Positions 48,674-57,492 of a stretch of 64,000 bases of DNA are shown here, piece after piece. The first letter of the stretch is position 1. Each line of letters begins with the position of its first letter. A program made the position numbers and the translations under genes. Where the stretch lies: the NCBI GenBank assembly GCA_048296855.1, contig CP182631.1. One strand, 5' to 3'. This stretch comes from Pseudocolwellia sp048296855. Its GTDB lineage: Bacteria; Pseudomonadota; Gammaproteobacteria; Enterobacterales; Alteromonadaceae. The notes beneath the pieces are model-generated. The model ran no database searches, was not told the DNA's origin, and worked only from the letters and a program-made list of their open reading frames with translations.

Positions 48674-49531
48674 ATGAACAAACCCGTAATTATTTTTAGT
48701 GATTTAGACGGAACATTACTTGATCACTTCACCTATGAAAGTACTCCTGCTTTGCCTGTTATAAAACAGTTAAACGCAGCGAATATTCCTATTGTATTAA
48801 CTACAAGTAAAACCTTAGCGGAAGTTCTTAAAATACAAGCAGATCTTAATATTAAAGCCCCACTGATCATTGAAAACGGTGCCGCTATTTTTATTCCTAA
48901 AAACACCTTTAGGATACAACCTAAAAACACACTAAGTATGGGGCAATATTGGGTTAAATCGTTTTGCTTACCACGCCAGCATTGGTTAGAAATTATTAAA
49001 GACGCGCCGGCAAAGTTTAAAGGCTTATACCAAGGCTTTTCTACATTAACGACTGAAGAGCTAGCTGAGCTTACTGGATTAAGTATAGCTAATACCGATC
49101 TAGCCAAAAATAGACAATACGGCGAGCCTATACACTGGCGTGGAGATGAAGAATCAAAACAAGACTTTATTAAATATCTTGAAAAATCAGGCGCTACCAT
49201 ACTTTTTGGCGGTCGTTTCTTTCACGTAAGCGGCAATAGTGATAAAGGCCAAGCCTTAACTTGGTTAACAGAGCATTACCAAAAAAATATAGGAGATGAC
49301 ACAATATCAACAATTGCATTGGGCGACGGTAAAAATGATATTGCCATGCTAGAGGCAGCAAGTATTGCCGTACAAATTCGATCCCCTGTGCATGAGTTTC
49401 CGGCACTAAATAAAACAGAAAACGTTATTCAAACACAAGAATATGGCCCAGCAGGTTGGGCTGAAGCAATACAGCATTTATTACCTGAACCGTTATCAAG
49501 CAATTCATTGTCTACAAAAATTTATAACTAA
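48674..49531 (+). CDS. Glucosyl-/mannosyl-3-phosphoglycerate phosphatase (MpgP/YedP type)
   Basis: HAD-superfamily (Cof type) phosphatase, 285 residues. Motif I is FSDLDGTLLDH (D10 nucleophile, D12), motif II TTSKT, and motif IV GDGKNDIAMLEAA; RFFHVSGNSDKGQAL carries the Lys of motif III. MpgP-type proteins remove phosphate from mannosyl-3-phosphoglycerate; with a GpgS-type synthase next door, the substrate is probably glucosyl-3-phosphoglycerate. The product would be glucosylglycerate. It lies 6 bp after the kinase and 24 bp before the synthase. Confidence 0.85.
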   Translation: MNKPVIIFSDLDGTLLDHFTYESTPALPVIKQLNAANIPIVLTTSKTLAEVLKIQADLNIKAPLIIENGAAIFIPKNTFRIQPKNTLSMGQYWVKSFCLPRQHWLEIIKDAPAKFKGLYQGFSTLTTEELAELTGLSIANTDLAKNRQYGEPIHWRGDEESKQDFIKYLEKSGATILFGGRFFHVSGNSDKGQALTWLTEHYQKNIGDDTISTIALGDGKNDIAMLEAASIAVQIRSPVHEFPALNKTENVIQTQEYGPAGWAEAIQHLLPEPLSSNSLSTKIYN

Positions 49532-49555
49532 TTAACCATAACCAAGAGGTATATC

Positions 49556-50794
49556 ATGGCTGACTTTTATCAAAATGGCGTTGTAACTACATTACACAAC
49601 TTAGCGCAAAGAACGACCGAGGATATGGAAACTGAATTAGAAGCATTCTCTAAAACTCGCCCACTTGGGCTACTTTTACCTTCACTTTTCTCAGAATTAG
49701 AGGGTAAAGCATTACCTGACATCATCAATAAAATAAAAGAGGTTAACTATCTATCACAAATTGTGATTGGATTAGACAGAGCAGACTTAGAGCAATACAA
49801 ACATGCTTTATCTTTTTTTGGCCAATTACCACAACATCACAGAGTATTATGGAACGATGGCCCAAGATTAAAAGCCATTGATGCAAAACTACAAAAACTA
49901 GGCCTTGCCCCTAAAGAGTTAGGTAAAGGACGAAATGTTTGGTATTGCATGGGCTATATTCTTGCTTCAGGTAAAGCTGAATCAGTAGCCTTACATGACT
50001 GTGACATTCTTACTTATGAAAAAGACTTACTCACTCGACTACTTTATCCAGTAGCAAATCCAAACTTTAACTACTCTTTTTCAAAAGGCTTTTATGCCCG
50101 TGTTGCCGATGGAAAAATTAATGGTCGCGTATCAAGATTACTGGTTACTCCATTAATAAAAGCATTAAAGAAAACTGTGGGCCATTGTGATTACCTAGAA
50201 TACATGGATAGCTTTTTATATCCATTAGCGGGAGAGTTTTCATTCCGTAAAGATGTATTAAAAGATATTCGTATCCCGAGTGATTGGGGTTTAGAAATTG
50301 GCGTACTTTCTGAAATGTACCGTAACTACTCGTCAAATCATGTTTGTCAGGTAGATATTGCGGCTACTTACGACCATAAGCATCAAGATTTATCGCTAGA
50401 CAATACCAGCGGTGGTTTATCAAAAATGTCTATCGACATCAGTAAAGCTTTTATACGTAAGCTGGCTACTGAAGGTGAAACCTTTACCTCTGAAAAATTC
50501 AGAACACTTAAAGCCACCTACTACCGTATTGCTTTAGATTATGTTGAAACTTACCGCCACGACGCACAAATGAATGGCCTTAAACTCGACACGCATAACG
50601 AAGAAAAAGCAGTAGAAATGTTCGCTGAAAATATATTAGAAGCCGGTAATACCTTTTTAGAACAACCAATGGAAACACCTTTTATTCCGTCTTGGAATCG
50701 TGTTATTAGCGCTATGCCTGATATTTTATCGCAAATAAAAGAAGCAGTAGAAGAAGACTACAAAGAATTTAGCACTATTTTAGAAGAGGCTTAA
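49556..50794 (+). CDS. gpgS: Glucosyl-3-phosphoglycerate synthase (GT81)
   Basis: 412 residues. It transfers glucose from a nucleotide sugar to 3-phosphoglycerate. The GT-A fold is seen in LGLLLPSLFSELEG, QIVIGLDRAD, and the metal-binding DCD at residues 148-150 (VALHDCDILTY). GKGRNVWYCMGYILASGK precedes it, and GEFSFRKDVLKDIRIPSDWGLEIG is the conserved acceptor/sugar region of GpgS enzymes. An AAGAGGT lies before the ATG. The phosphatase upstream and the phosphorylase 5 bp downstream support the glucosylglycerate assignment. Confidence 0.88.
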   Translation: MADFYQNGVVTTLHNLAQRTTEDMETELEAFSKTRPLGLLLPSLFSELEGKALPDIINKIKEVNYLSQIVIGLDRADLEQYKHALSFFGQLPQHHRVLWNDGPRLKAIDAKLQKLGLAPKELGKGRNVWYCMGYILASGKAESVALHDCDILTYEKDLLTRLLYPVANPNFNYSFSKGFYARVADGKINGRVSRLLVTPLIKALKKTVGHCDYLEYMDSFLYPLAGEFSFRKDVLKDIRIPSDWGLEIGVLSEMYRNYSSNHVCQVDIAATYDHKHQDLSLDNTSGGLSKMSIDISKAFIRKLATEGETFTSEKFRTLKATYYRIALDYVETYRHDAQMNGLKLDTHNEEKAVEMFAENILEAGNTFLEQPMETPFIPSWNRVISAMPDILSQIKEAVEEDYKEFSTILEEA

Positions 50795-50799
50795 ATAAT

Positions 50800-52554
50800 A
50801 TGGTGACACACTATGAACAATTACTAGGTAAACTCAGTCAACAACTTGAATTTATTTATAAAGACATTAGCCTAACGCAATCGACAGACGACTTGGCAAA
50901 GCAAATCACAGAGTTAATGCGCTTGTCTGACGATTGTTCAGCTGTGGCGCCCTATACTAACCAGTGGTCAGAAGAAGATGTTATTTTAATTACTTACGGT
51001 GACAGTATAGTTAAAGATAACGAAGCACCACTAAAAACACTACGCCGTTTTATTAACGATAATATGAGCGACACTATAAACAGCGTTCATATATTACCGT
51101 TTTTTCCTTACAGCTCTGACGATGGATTTTCAATTATTGACTATTCAACCGTTAATCAATCACTTGGCGATTGGGAAGACATTAAGCTTATCGCAAAAGA
51201 GCGAAACTTAATGTCTGACCTAGTAATAAATCATTGCTCAAGTCGTAGTTTTTGGTTTGAAAACTTTATTAAAGGTGAAGGCGAAGGTCACGACTTTTTC
51301 TTTACTGCACCAGCAGACACAGACACCTCCGATGTAGTACGCCCTCGAACATCTCCATTATTTAGAGAAGTGAATACCGCTTCAGGTGAAAAGTCGGTGT
51401 GGTGTACTTTTAGTCACGATCAAGTAGATTTTGACTTTAGAAATCCAGAAGTACTAAAAGCTTTTGTTATTATTATTCGACAATATTTAGACATGGGCGT
51501 TAAAATTTTTAGATTTGATGCCATTGCTTTCTTATGGAAAATAGCAGGAACCCCTTGCATAAACTTACCAGAAACGCACGAAGTGGTTCGCTTACTTAGA
51601 ACCTTAATAGAGCATGCTAGGCACGACGCTATCATCATTACAGAAACCAATATCCCCAACACCCAAAATTTAACGTATTTTGGTAATGCAAACGAAGCGC
51701 ACGCTATATATAACTTTTCTTTACCACCTTTACTTATCAACACCTTATTAACAGGAAGTTGTTTATATTTAAAACGTTGGTTAATGAGCATGCCACCCGC
51801 ACAAGATGGTACCACTTACTTTAATTTTATCGCCTCACATGACGGTGTAGGATTAAGACCCGTAGAAGGTTTATTAAGTGACGAAGAAACCCATGACTTA
51901 GTAAAAACCATTGAAGGTTTTGGTGGCAAAATATCTTGTAGAACCACAGAAGACGGTACGCAAAAACCTTACGAAATGAACATCTCTTTATTTGATGCTA
52001 TGCAAGGCACAACTGAAGGTAAAGACGAATTTAATATGGTTCGTTTTATATGTGCTCATAGCATTATGTTTGCGCTAGAAGGTATTCCCGGTATATATAT
52101 CCATGGTATGCTCGGTACACAAAATGACTATAAAAAGGTTGAAGATACAGGTAGTAATCGATCAATCAATCGTCATCGCTGGCAAGATGATTTACTTATT
52201 GATGCTCTGCAAGACACGGGTAAACATCACGGTGAAGTACTTACAACACTCAATAAATTATTAGCGATAAGAATAAAACAGCCAGCATTTCATCCCAATG
52301 CTACGCAATTTACTTTACATTTAGGCTTACAATTATTCGGTTTTTGGCGACAAAGCCAAGACAGAAAACAAAGTATTTTTTGTATCAGTAATATTACTGA
52401 CAAACCTTTATCGCTACCATTAAGTGAACTTAACTTAATTGTAAATGAAAACTGGTTTGAATTAATTAGCGGTACAGAAGTCACCGACTTAACCGAAGAA
52501 ATTGAATTAGCGCCATATCAAAGTGTTTGGATTGCTAATACACGCGGTAAATAA
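50800..52554 (+). CDS. Glucosylglycerate phosphorylase (GH13_18, sucrose-phosphorylase-like)
   Basis: 584 residues of the GH13 subfamily 18. It should split glucosylglycerate with phosphate into glucose-1-phosphate and glycerate. Catalytic residues by alignment logic: nucleophile D240 in KIFRFDAIAF, acid/base E282 in IIITETNIP, and the transition-state Asp in IASHDGVG (D348). The length exceeds sucrose phosphorylase (~490) and fits glucosylglycerate phosphorylases such as E. coli YcjM (~559). Sucrose-6-phosphate phosphorylase is the main other reading; operon context favours glucosylglycerate. Last gene of the operon, followed by two hairpins. Confidence 0.82.
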   Translation: MVTHYEQLLGKLSQQLEFIYKDISLTQSTDDLAKQITELMRLSDDCSAVAPYTNQWSEEDVILITYGDSIVKDNEAPLKTLRRFINDNMSDTINSVHILPFFPYSSDDGFSIIDYSTVNQSLGDWEDIKLIAKERNLMSDLVINHCSSRSFWFENFIKGEGEGHDFFFTAPADTDTSDVVRPRTSPLFREVNTASGEKSVWCTFSHDQVDFDFRNPEVLKAFVIIIRQYLDMGVKIFRFDAIAFLWKIAGTPCINLPETHEVVRLLRTLIEHARHDAIIITETNIPNTQNLTYFGNANEAHAIYNFSLPPLLINTLLTGSCLYLKRWLMSMPPAQDGTTYFNFIASHDGVGLRPVEGLLSDEETHDLVKTIEGFGGKISCRTTEDGTQKPYEMNISLFDAMQGTTEGKDEFNMVRFICAHSIMFALEGIPGIYIHGMLGTQNDYKKVEDTGSNRSINRHRWQDDLLIDALQDTGKHHGEVLTTLNKLLAIRIKQPAFHPNATQFTLHLGLQLFGFWRQSQDRKQSIFCISNITDKPLSLPLSELNLIVNENWFELISGTEVTDLTEEIELAPYQSVWIANTRGK

Positions 52555-52564
52555 AAAGCAGCTC

Positions 52565-52610
52565 TTAAGGTTATTTATTGAATACTTAAAAAATCAATAA
52601 ATAACCTTAA
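52565..52610 (+). terminator. Long hairpin after the glucosylglycerate operon
   Basis: TTAAGGTTATTTATTGA and TCAATAAATAACCTTAA are a perfect 17-bp inverted repeat with a 12-nt loop. There is no T-run, so it may protect the 3' end rather than terminate. Confidence 0.6.
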
Positions 52611-52616
52611 CCATCT

Positions 52617-52648
52617 AAAATACACTTAAGAATAACTTAGTGTATTTT
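52617..52648. terminator. Second hairpin, bidirectional
   Basis: AAAATACACT-TAAG and CTTAGTGTATTTT pair with one bulge. Short A/T runs on both sides fit a shared terminator for the operon and the convergent TIGR02450 gene. Confidence 0.6.
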
Positions 52649-52670
52649 ATACTTAATAATAAAGCAGTCG

Positions 52671-52886
52671 CTATTGCCAGCCCAGCTTCCAGCATTGGTT
52701 ATCCTTTAAATCTCGCCAGTTAATGGAGTATTCATTTTTAGATATAACGGCTTCAATTTTACATTCAACAATACGTTGTTCATCATCAACATTTACCTTA
52801 GTAATCATAAAATGTTTTTCTCTATTTTCTACTTCAACTTTAGTCCACTTACTGTGTAATAAAGACTTAGGGCTTACTTTATTCAT
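52671..52886 (-). CDS. TIGR02450-family small Trp-rich protein
   Basis: 71 residues. The pattern SPKSLLHSKWTKVEVENREKHF, then a Tyr/Trp-containing SINWRDLKDNQCWKLGW end, matches the small proteobacterial family TIGR02450, which has no known role. It has no signal peptide. Convergent with the glucosylglycerate operon. The next genes on the same strand are the CIA30-like pair. Confidence 0.8.
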   Translation of the reverse strand: MNKVSPKSLLHSKWTKVEVENREKHFMITKVNVDDEQRIVECKIEAVISKNEYSINWRDLKDNQCWKLGWQ

Positions 52887-52968
52887 ATTAAATATTCTCT
52901 TATGAGCTTAATTCTTGCCTTCATTTACGGCTTTAAACCAAGCAACGTTGATTCATGTAACTCCAGCA

Positions 52969-53436
52969 TTATTTAAATACAATGGAGTGAATAGCCAATG
53001 AAAAATGACTACGTTGCTTTGCTGAAACTAAAAATCCAACATGGGTAATAACGTGTGCCTGTAATAATGGCGCACTCGTTATTGAGCGCCCCCTAAAAGA
53101 CGCTTCAAAATCAGCTAATGTAAAACAATGTGTTTCTACAGTATTTACCTTCGTTTTAAACGCTATTTTATAGGCAAGGTTATAGCCCATCACTTTGCTT
53201 CGAATTCTTAGCTGGTAAGTATTACCATCTCCGACTATACGAACATGAATTGATTTTATATCTTTTGAAAGTGTAGATATTTTTGTAAATACACTGGTAA
53301 AGCCGCCATTGTTTTCAATTGAAATGGCGCCTGAAAAAACAGTAATTTTATTGCTTAGCATTACATGGCCTTGAGATAACCCGCCCATAACACCATCGTT
53401 AGTAACGTCCCAATCATTAAAGCTATGTTCTGTCAT
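52969..53436 (-). CDS. CIA30-family protein
   Basis: From the ATG at 53436 the product has 155 residues, MTEHSFNDWDVTNDGVMGGLSQG at the start, and DFEASFRGRSITSAPLL later. This is the galactose-binding-like fold of CIA30, known in mitochondria as a complex I assembly factor; bacterial copies have no proven role. The frame also opens at a TTG at 53469. Its ATG overlaps the end of the upstream DUF3081 gene by 14 bp, which implies coupled translation. Confidence 0.8.
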   Translation of the reverse strand: MTEHSFNDWDVTNDGVMGGLSQGHVMLSNKITVFSGAISIENNGGFTSVFTKISTLSKDIKSIHVRIVGDGNTYQLRIRSKVMGYNLAYKIAFKTKVNTVETHCFTLADFEASFRGRSITSAPLLQAHVITHVGFLVSAKQRSHFSLAIHSIVFK

Positions 53437-53698
53437 GATTTGTTGTAAACTCTTTTTCACTTTTTTCAATCAATAAATAAAATTCTTTTAGCGTTGCTTC
53501 TTCCTGATAATCAAACGAAAAACGATTATGAAAATATAAAGTCATCGTGAGATCTTTATAGCCGAGATAACAAGTGTATCCGTCAAAATCATACCAAGCA
53601 GAAAGCTTACCCAAATAAAACCGCCCCTCTCGGTTAATTCCAGTAGTGATTACGTGATTAAAAACATAAAGGTATTGAGATGTATTTATAGTAGGCAT
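53423..53698 (-). CDS. DUF3081-like protein
   Basis: 91 residues. The pattern YVFNHVITTGINREGRFYLG then WYDFDGYTCYLGYKDLTMTL and YFHNRFSFDYQ fits the small gammaproteobacterial DUF3081 family; function unknown. It overlaps the start of the CIA30-like gene, with which it forms a two-gene operon. Confidence 0.65.
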   Translation of the reverse strand: MPTINTSQYLYVFNHVITTGINREGRFYLGKLSAWYDFDGYTCYLGYKDLTMTLYFHNRFSFDYQEEATLKEFYLLIEKSEKEFTTNHDRT

Positions 53699-53906
53699 TG
53701 CAGACTCAGTTTAGCGTTTCAAATGAGTTCTACACAAAATATGTAGAAAATAAGTTTCAAAGATTAATACGTGTCAATGCTAAAAATAGTTCAGTCATAC
53801 TATAAACACGTAACAAATGATGATCATGAACCAACAAATAGTGAGCTAAACTCAATGCTTAAACGTATGGTTAATTTATTACAGTAATAAATAACAGGAC
53901 ACTTAC

Positions 53907-54425
53907 ATGAGAATTTTTTTCTTAGCCCTTTTAGTACTAATAACAGGGTGTAGCAGTACTTATTCAAATCAACAAATTACAGGAAAAACATTTCCTTCAG
54001 TAATTGGACAAAACCTTGAAAAAAATAAGGTAAGTATTCCAGAAGATTTCAAAGGCGACTTCACTTTATTGCTTGTTGGTTATAAACAAAATTCACAATT
54101 TGATATTGATAGATGGCTGATCGGTTTAGACATGACAAAAACTAAAGTAGATGTTTATGAAATACCTACCATACAAGGCTTATTCCCACGTATGTTCAGT
54201 ACTATGATTGATAACGGTATGCGCAAAGGTATCCCTAAAGAGCTATGGAAAGGCGTAGTTACCGTATATGAAGATGGTGAAAAGGTTCAAATATTTACGG
54301 GTAATGAAAATCCCAACAATGCCAGAGTATTATTGTTAGATAAAAATGGGATTATTGTATATTTTTATGATGAGGGTTTTTCCGTAGCTGCATTAAATCA
54401 GGTAAGAAGCTTTTTAGCGCCTTAA
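53907..54425 (+). CDS. Lipoprotein with thioredoxin-like fold, unknown function
   Basis: 172 residues. The signal ends in lipobox LITGC, with the lipidated Cys at about residue 15. The body has the strand order of a thioredoxin-like/ATP10-like domain (FTLLLVGYKQNSQFDIDRWL; VDVYEIPTI; ARVLLLDKNGIIVYFYDEGF) but no CxxC, so it is not a redox-active thioredoxin. AACAGGAC precedes the ATG. It is followed by repeat elements. Confidence 0.7.
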   Translation: MRIFFLALLVLITGCSSTYSNQQITGKTFPSVIGQNLEKNKVSIPEDFKGDFTLLLVGYKQNSQFDIDRWLIGLDMTKTKVDVYEIPTIQGLFPRMFSTMIDNGMRKGIPKELWKGVVTVYEDGEKVQIFTGNENPNNARVLLLDKNGIIVYFYDEGFSVAALNQVRSFLAP

Positions 54426-54431
54426 TTTAAA

Positions 54432-54510
54432 TAACCTGAATTCGGCTTAATAAAACTATTTCTTCTTATATTTTAATTCGTTAAGAATATCTTAAACCGA
54501 GTTCAGGTTA
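54432..54510. repeat. Short inverted-repeat element (AACCTGAATTCGG type)
   Basis: TAACCTGAATTCGG and CCGAGTTCAGGTTA, with one mismatch, bound 79 bp. They share sequence with the element at 56484-56714. It follows the lipoprotein gene directly and may also act as its terminator. Confidence 0.65.
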
Positions 54511-54560
54511 AATAAAGTAATACAGCAACACAAGGATGTGTTTGATGAAGTAATAACAGA

Positions 54561-54915
54561 ATATACCCGTTACCACTCAAGAGGCTATTTTATAGCTCTT
54601 GGGCGATATTAATTCAAGGCAATACTTTGTAATAATGGTCGTCCCTTATAAAAAGGATTAACGAAGAAATGATTTTGCTCAAGCCTTTCTCCAACGGATC
54701 TAAAAACAATTTATGGGGCTTATTAACTTTAGTCAGCTTCCTATAGGATCTAAGATATTAGGGTAACGCAGGAGCAGTTAGCGTGAATAACCATAACGTA
54801 AACTTAATGCCTTGCATACATGGATGGACTTAGATTTTTTTTGGAACATAAAATTTGTGCTTAAATTGTTTTTAGTTCCCACTGCAACATGCATCTTGAA
54901 TGATAACGGGTATAT
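54561..54915 (+). repeat. MITE-like element, copy B (full length)
   Basis: 355 bp bounded by perfect 12-bp inverted repeats ATATACCCGTTA and TAACGGGTATAT. It contains no open frame. About 200 bp of its right half (54680-54890) match copy A on the opposite strand at 42306-42518, and its end matches copy C at 24970. These are the marks of a small non-autonomous mobile repeat; no encoding partner is in the window. Confidence 0.75.
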
Positions 54916-55247
54916 CTAAACTTTTATCTACTATCTAATGTGAATTTATCTCAACATTTAAGTGAACAAATGGTAATGTTTTTATGCTGTGACAACGACT
55001 ATTTTATTTGCTTTTACTGCTTGGTTATTATCAACGGTAACTTCACATTAAAAATACGTTCACGTTAAATTTTTTGTTCTATCGTTTAAATGAAAAAACT
55101 AACTTGCTAGCATCCAAATAAAGAATATATTTAACTATTTATTGTAAATGCAACTGTGGGTTGACAAATTAACCTCCTGACTTGCTAGCCTGCAACTACC
55201 TAACTACCTAAGCTTACCGCTCAACAACAGATGAAGGAATGAACCTT
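54916..55247 (+). other. Intergenic region upstream of the membrane-bound regulator
   Basis: About 330 bp, AT-rich, with no open frame or strong hairpin. It should hold the promoter of the XRE gene. I see nothing else definite in it. Confidence 0.5.
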
Positions 55248-56225
55248 ATGATATTAGCGGATAAAATTATCAAATTAAGAAAACAGTTGGGTTGGTCGCA
55301 GGAAGAGCTGGCTGAGAAGATGGGTATTTCCAGACAATCAGTCTCTAAATGGGAAAGCGCAAACAGTATACCTGATATAAATAGAATCATTATGTTAGCG
55401 GATATTTTTGAGGTCTCAACAGACTTTCTATTAAAAGACGATATTGAAGAATTAGAACTTCTCAGTGAAAGTACAGAGCCGAGTACTATTCAAATTAATT
55501 TAGAACAATCATTGAAGTATGTTGAAAATAAGGTAGAAGTATCAGCATTAATTACTAAGGGTGTTGTGCTTTGTGTATGTTCAGTAATACCGCTACTTTT
55601 CTTTTTGGCAATGGCTGAAACAAATAGATTGAATATAACAAGTAATGTTGCAGCATGGATAGGCGTTGTAGGTGTATTAGTAATGATATCTATTGGAGTA
55701 AGTTTTTTTATTAGAACAAACCAATATGAGAGTGATATAGCTTCGATAGAAAATGAGACATTTGATTTAGCTTATGGCGTTCACAGTATTTTTAAAGACA
55801 AATTACAAAAATTCAGATCTACCTATAATCTAAAATTATCAATAGGTATATTTATATTCATATTCAGTTTTATGCCCTTAATGTTTGCCACTATGTTTTT
55901 CAATAGTTCTGATATTATTTTAATCATGCTAATTGTTTTGCTCCTCATGATAGCAACAGGAATATACATTGTGGCTCCTGTATCCGCTAAATATGATGCT
56001 TACAACAATATTTTGAAAGATAATAGCGCTAAAGAAAAAAGCAAACGTACAAAACGTGCAGAGAAACTTGCTGCATTCTACTGGCCTTTATTAGTCGCTA
56101 TATATCTTGGCTGGAGCTTGTGGACTATGGCGTGGGGAATAACGTGGATTGTTTGGCCGGTGGGCGCTGTACTTTTTGCCGCACTGGTTGGATTAATGGA
56201 GTTATTGGATAAAGAAGAGTCTTGA
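55248..56225 (+). CDS. XRE-family regulator fused to a membrane domain
   Basis: 325 residues. The N-terminal HTH is a clear Cro/C1 domain (IIKLRKQLGWSQEELAEKMG, SRQSVSKWESANSIPD, residues ~6-60). After an acidic linker come about six membrane segments (residues ~105-320), two of them at the C-terminus, rich in Trp. AAGGA lies 9 nt before the ATG at 55248; an ATG at 55239 is too close to it. This layout is common in Firmicutes, where such regulators sit by transporters; the nearest gene here is none. It is flanked by repeat elements on both sides. Confidence 0.8.
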   Translation: MILADKIIKLRKQLGWSQEELAEKMGISRQSVSKWESANSIPDINRIIMLADIFEVSTDFLLKDDIEELELLSESTEPSTIQINLEQSLKYVENKVEVSALITKGVVLCVCSVIPLLFFLAMAETNRLNITSNVAAWIGVVGVLVMISIGVSFFIRTNQYESDIASIENETFDLAYGVHSIFKDKLQKFRSTYNLKLSIGIFIFIFSFMPLMFATMFFNSSDIILIMLIVLLLMIATGIYIVAPVSAKYDAYNNILKDNSAKEKSKRTKRAEKLAAFYWPLLVAIYLGWSLWTMAWGITWIVWPVGAVLFAALVGLMELLDKEES

Positions 56226-56480
56226 AGCTTCATGGCTCTCTTGAAAGGCTTTGATTATTGTGAACTGTTCAGCAAGTCCGACATTAAGGAGTCGTAGCCT
56301 TTTTTAAAGTTTCCTTTCCATATTCAATACGAGCAATACGTTTTTTGAGTTCACGTATTTCAAGTTTTTTGGTGTTAATGGTGTTGCTTTACTCGTAATT
56401 CCATTACGTTCGCCTTTTAACTGTCAAACCTGCTTGCTGAGTAATAACTCACATTCATTGCTTGAGAAGCTTCAAGAACT
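56226..56480 (-). pseudogene. Remnant of an IS3-family element (orfA/orfB junction)
   Basis: On the minus strand one frame reads LEIRELKKRIARIEYGKETL and KKATTP then a stop; a shifted frame reads MSDLLNSSQ and a stop; a third reads FTIIKAFQESHE. These are the end of orfA and the start of orfB of an IS3-group transposase, joined by frameshifts. The upstream part (VK...NGITSK-like) is also broken. No inverted repeats of the parent IS are visible. Confidence 0.75.
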
Positions 56481-56483
56481 AAA

Positions 56484-56714
56484 TAACCTCAGCTCGGGAT
56501 AAGCAAAGTTACTCAACAAGCTATTTTTATACCTAACTTCGTTGAATTTATTACTAATAGCCAGCTATTAGATAGAAAAATTCGCCTTGTTATACACAAA
56601 AATATCAATGTTGAGAGATTAATATAACTTAGGAAAACAACGATACAGATTAAGATTTTGATAAATAAGAATTTTAATTCATTATCTAACATTCATTAAC
56701 CCGAGTTGAGGTTA
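56484..56714. repeat. Inverted-repeat-bounded element (AACCTCAGCTCGGG type)
   Basis: TAACCTCAGCTCGGG and CCCGAGTTGAGGTTA (one mismatch) bound 231 bp with no open frame. It is related to the shorter element at 54432-54510. It abuts the IS3 remnant. Confidence 0.65.
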
Positions 56715-56767
56715 AATAACCTTATCAATAATATATTTTTTGTATACTCGTTACCAATCACAATAAC

Positions 56768-56803
56768 CCATTGGTCATTTATACTCGTTTAAATGACCAA
56801 TGG
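56768..56803. terminator. Strong hairpin in the intergenic region
   Basis: CCATTGGTCATTT and AAATGACCAATGG form a 13-bp perfect stem with a 10-nt loop, about 90 bp past the stop of the VOC gene (minus strand). A smaller hairpin CCTACG-GCG-CGTAGG lies at 56856-56870. One of them probably ends that transcript. Confidence 0.55.
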
Positions 56804-56896
56804 CATCGTTATTTATTTAATAATTAATTCTCCTTATTAAAATAAATGCCTCGCCTACGGCGCGTAGGAACCTCTTTAAAATTAAATAAATATCAT

Positions 56897-57397
56897 TTAG
56901 TAAGCACCCGCTGCATATGTTAATTCATAACTATGGCTGTAAATTTCAAGAATATTACCAAACGGGTCTTCCATATAAATCATGCGGTATGGTTTTTCAT
57001 TGGGATAGTAGTAACGTGGTTTATCCATCCTTTTTTTACCGCCAGCAGCAACGATTTTCTCTACAAGATCTTCCAAATTTGGATCTTGTACACAAAAATG
57101 AAAAACACCTGTTTTCCAGTATTCAAAATTATTTTCTCGACTCTCTTGGTTTTTAAATTCAAAGAGTTCAACTCCTACTCTGTCACCTGTCGACATATGA
57201 GCAATTTTAAACTTGCCCCAGTTAGCGCCAAATACATCTGTACACATTTCGCCTATTGGGCTGTCATCTTCTTCAATAATGGTAGGTTTCATAATTAAGT
57301 ACCAGCCCAGTACTTCGGTGTAAAATTTTACAGCTTCTTCGACACTAGGTACTGAGATACCGATATGTGAGAATGTTCGTGGGTATGCTTTACTCAT
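56897..57397 (-). CDS. Glyoxalase/VOC-family protein
   Basis: 166 residues in two VOC half-domains: FSHIGISVPSVEEAVKFYTE at the start and VFHFCVQDPNLEDLVEKI, then YMEDPFGNILEIYSH. The metal-ligand pattern His...Glu / His...Glu is kept (H of SHIG, E of VGVELFEF, H of VFHF, E of ILEIYSH), so an enzyme (lyase, isomerase or dioxygenase) is likely. It is divergent from a LysR regulator, which probably controls it. Substrate unknown. Confidence 0.85.
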   Translation of the reverse strand: MSKAYPRTFSHIGISVPSVEEAVKFYTEVLGWYLIMKPTIIEEDDSPIGEMCTDVFGANWGKFKIAHMSTGDRVGVELFEFKNQESRENNFEYWKTGVFHFCVQDPNLEDLVEKIVAAGGKKRMDKPRYYYPNEKPYRMIYMEDPFGNILEIYSHSYELTYAAGAY

Positions 57398-57492
57398 AAT
57401 AGCTTCCTTAATTAGTTTTGATATGCAAAGTTTACCCTTAATGATAGAGTATAAAAAATTATCAATATCAATAATTATAAGTACGTTTTGTA

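Noticed and set aside
53777..53887. Possible 36-residue gene ending 20 bp before the thioredoxin-like lipoprotein
   Set aside because: It starts at an ATG with no Shine-Dalgarno and has no recognised relatives; it could be real but I cannot support it.
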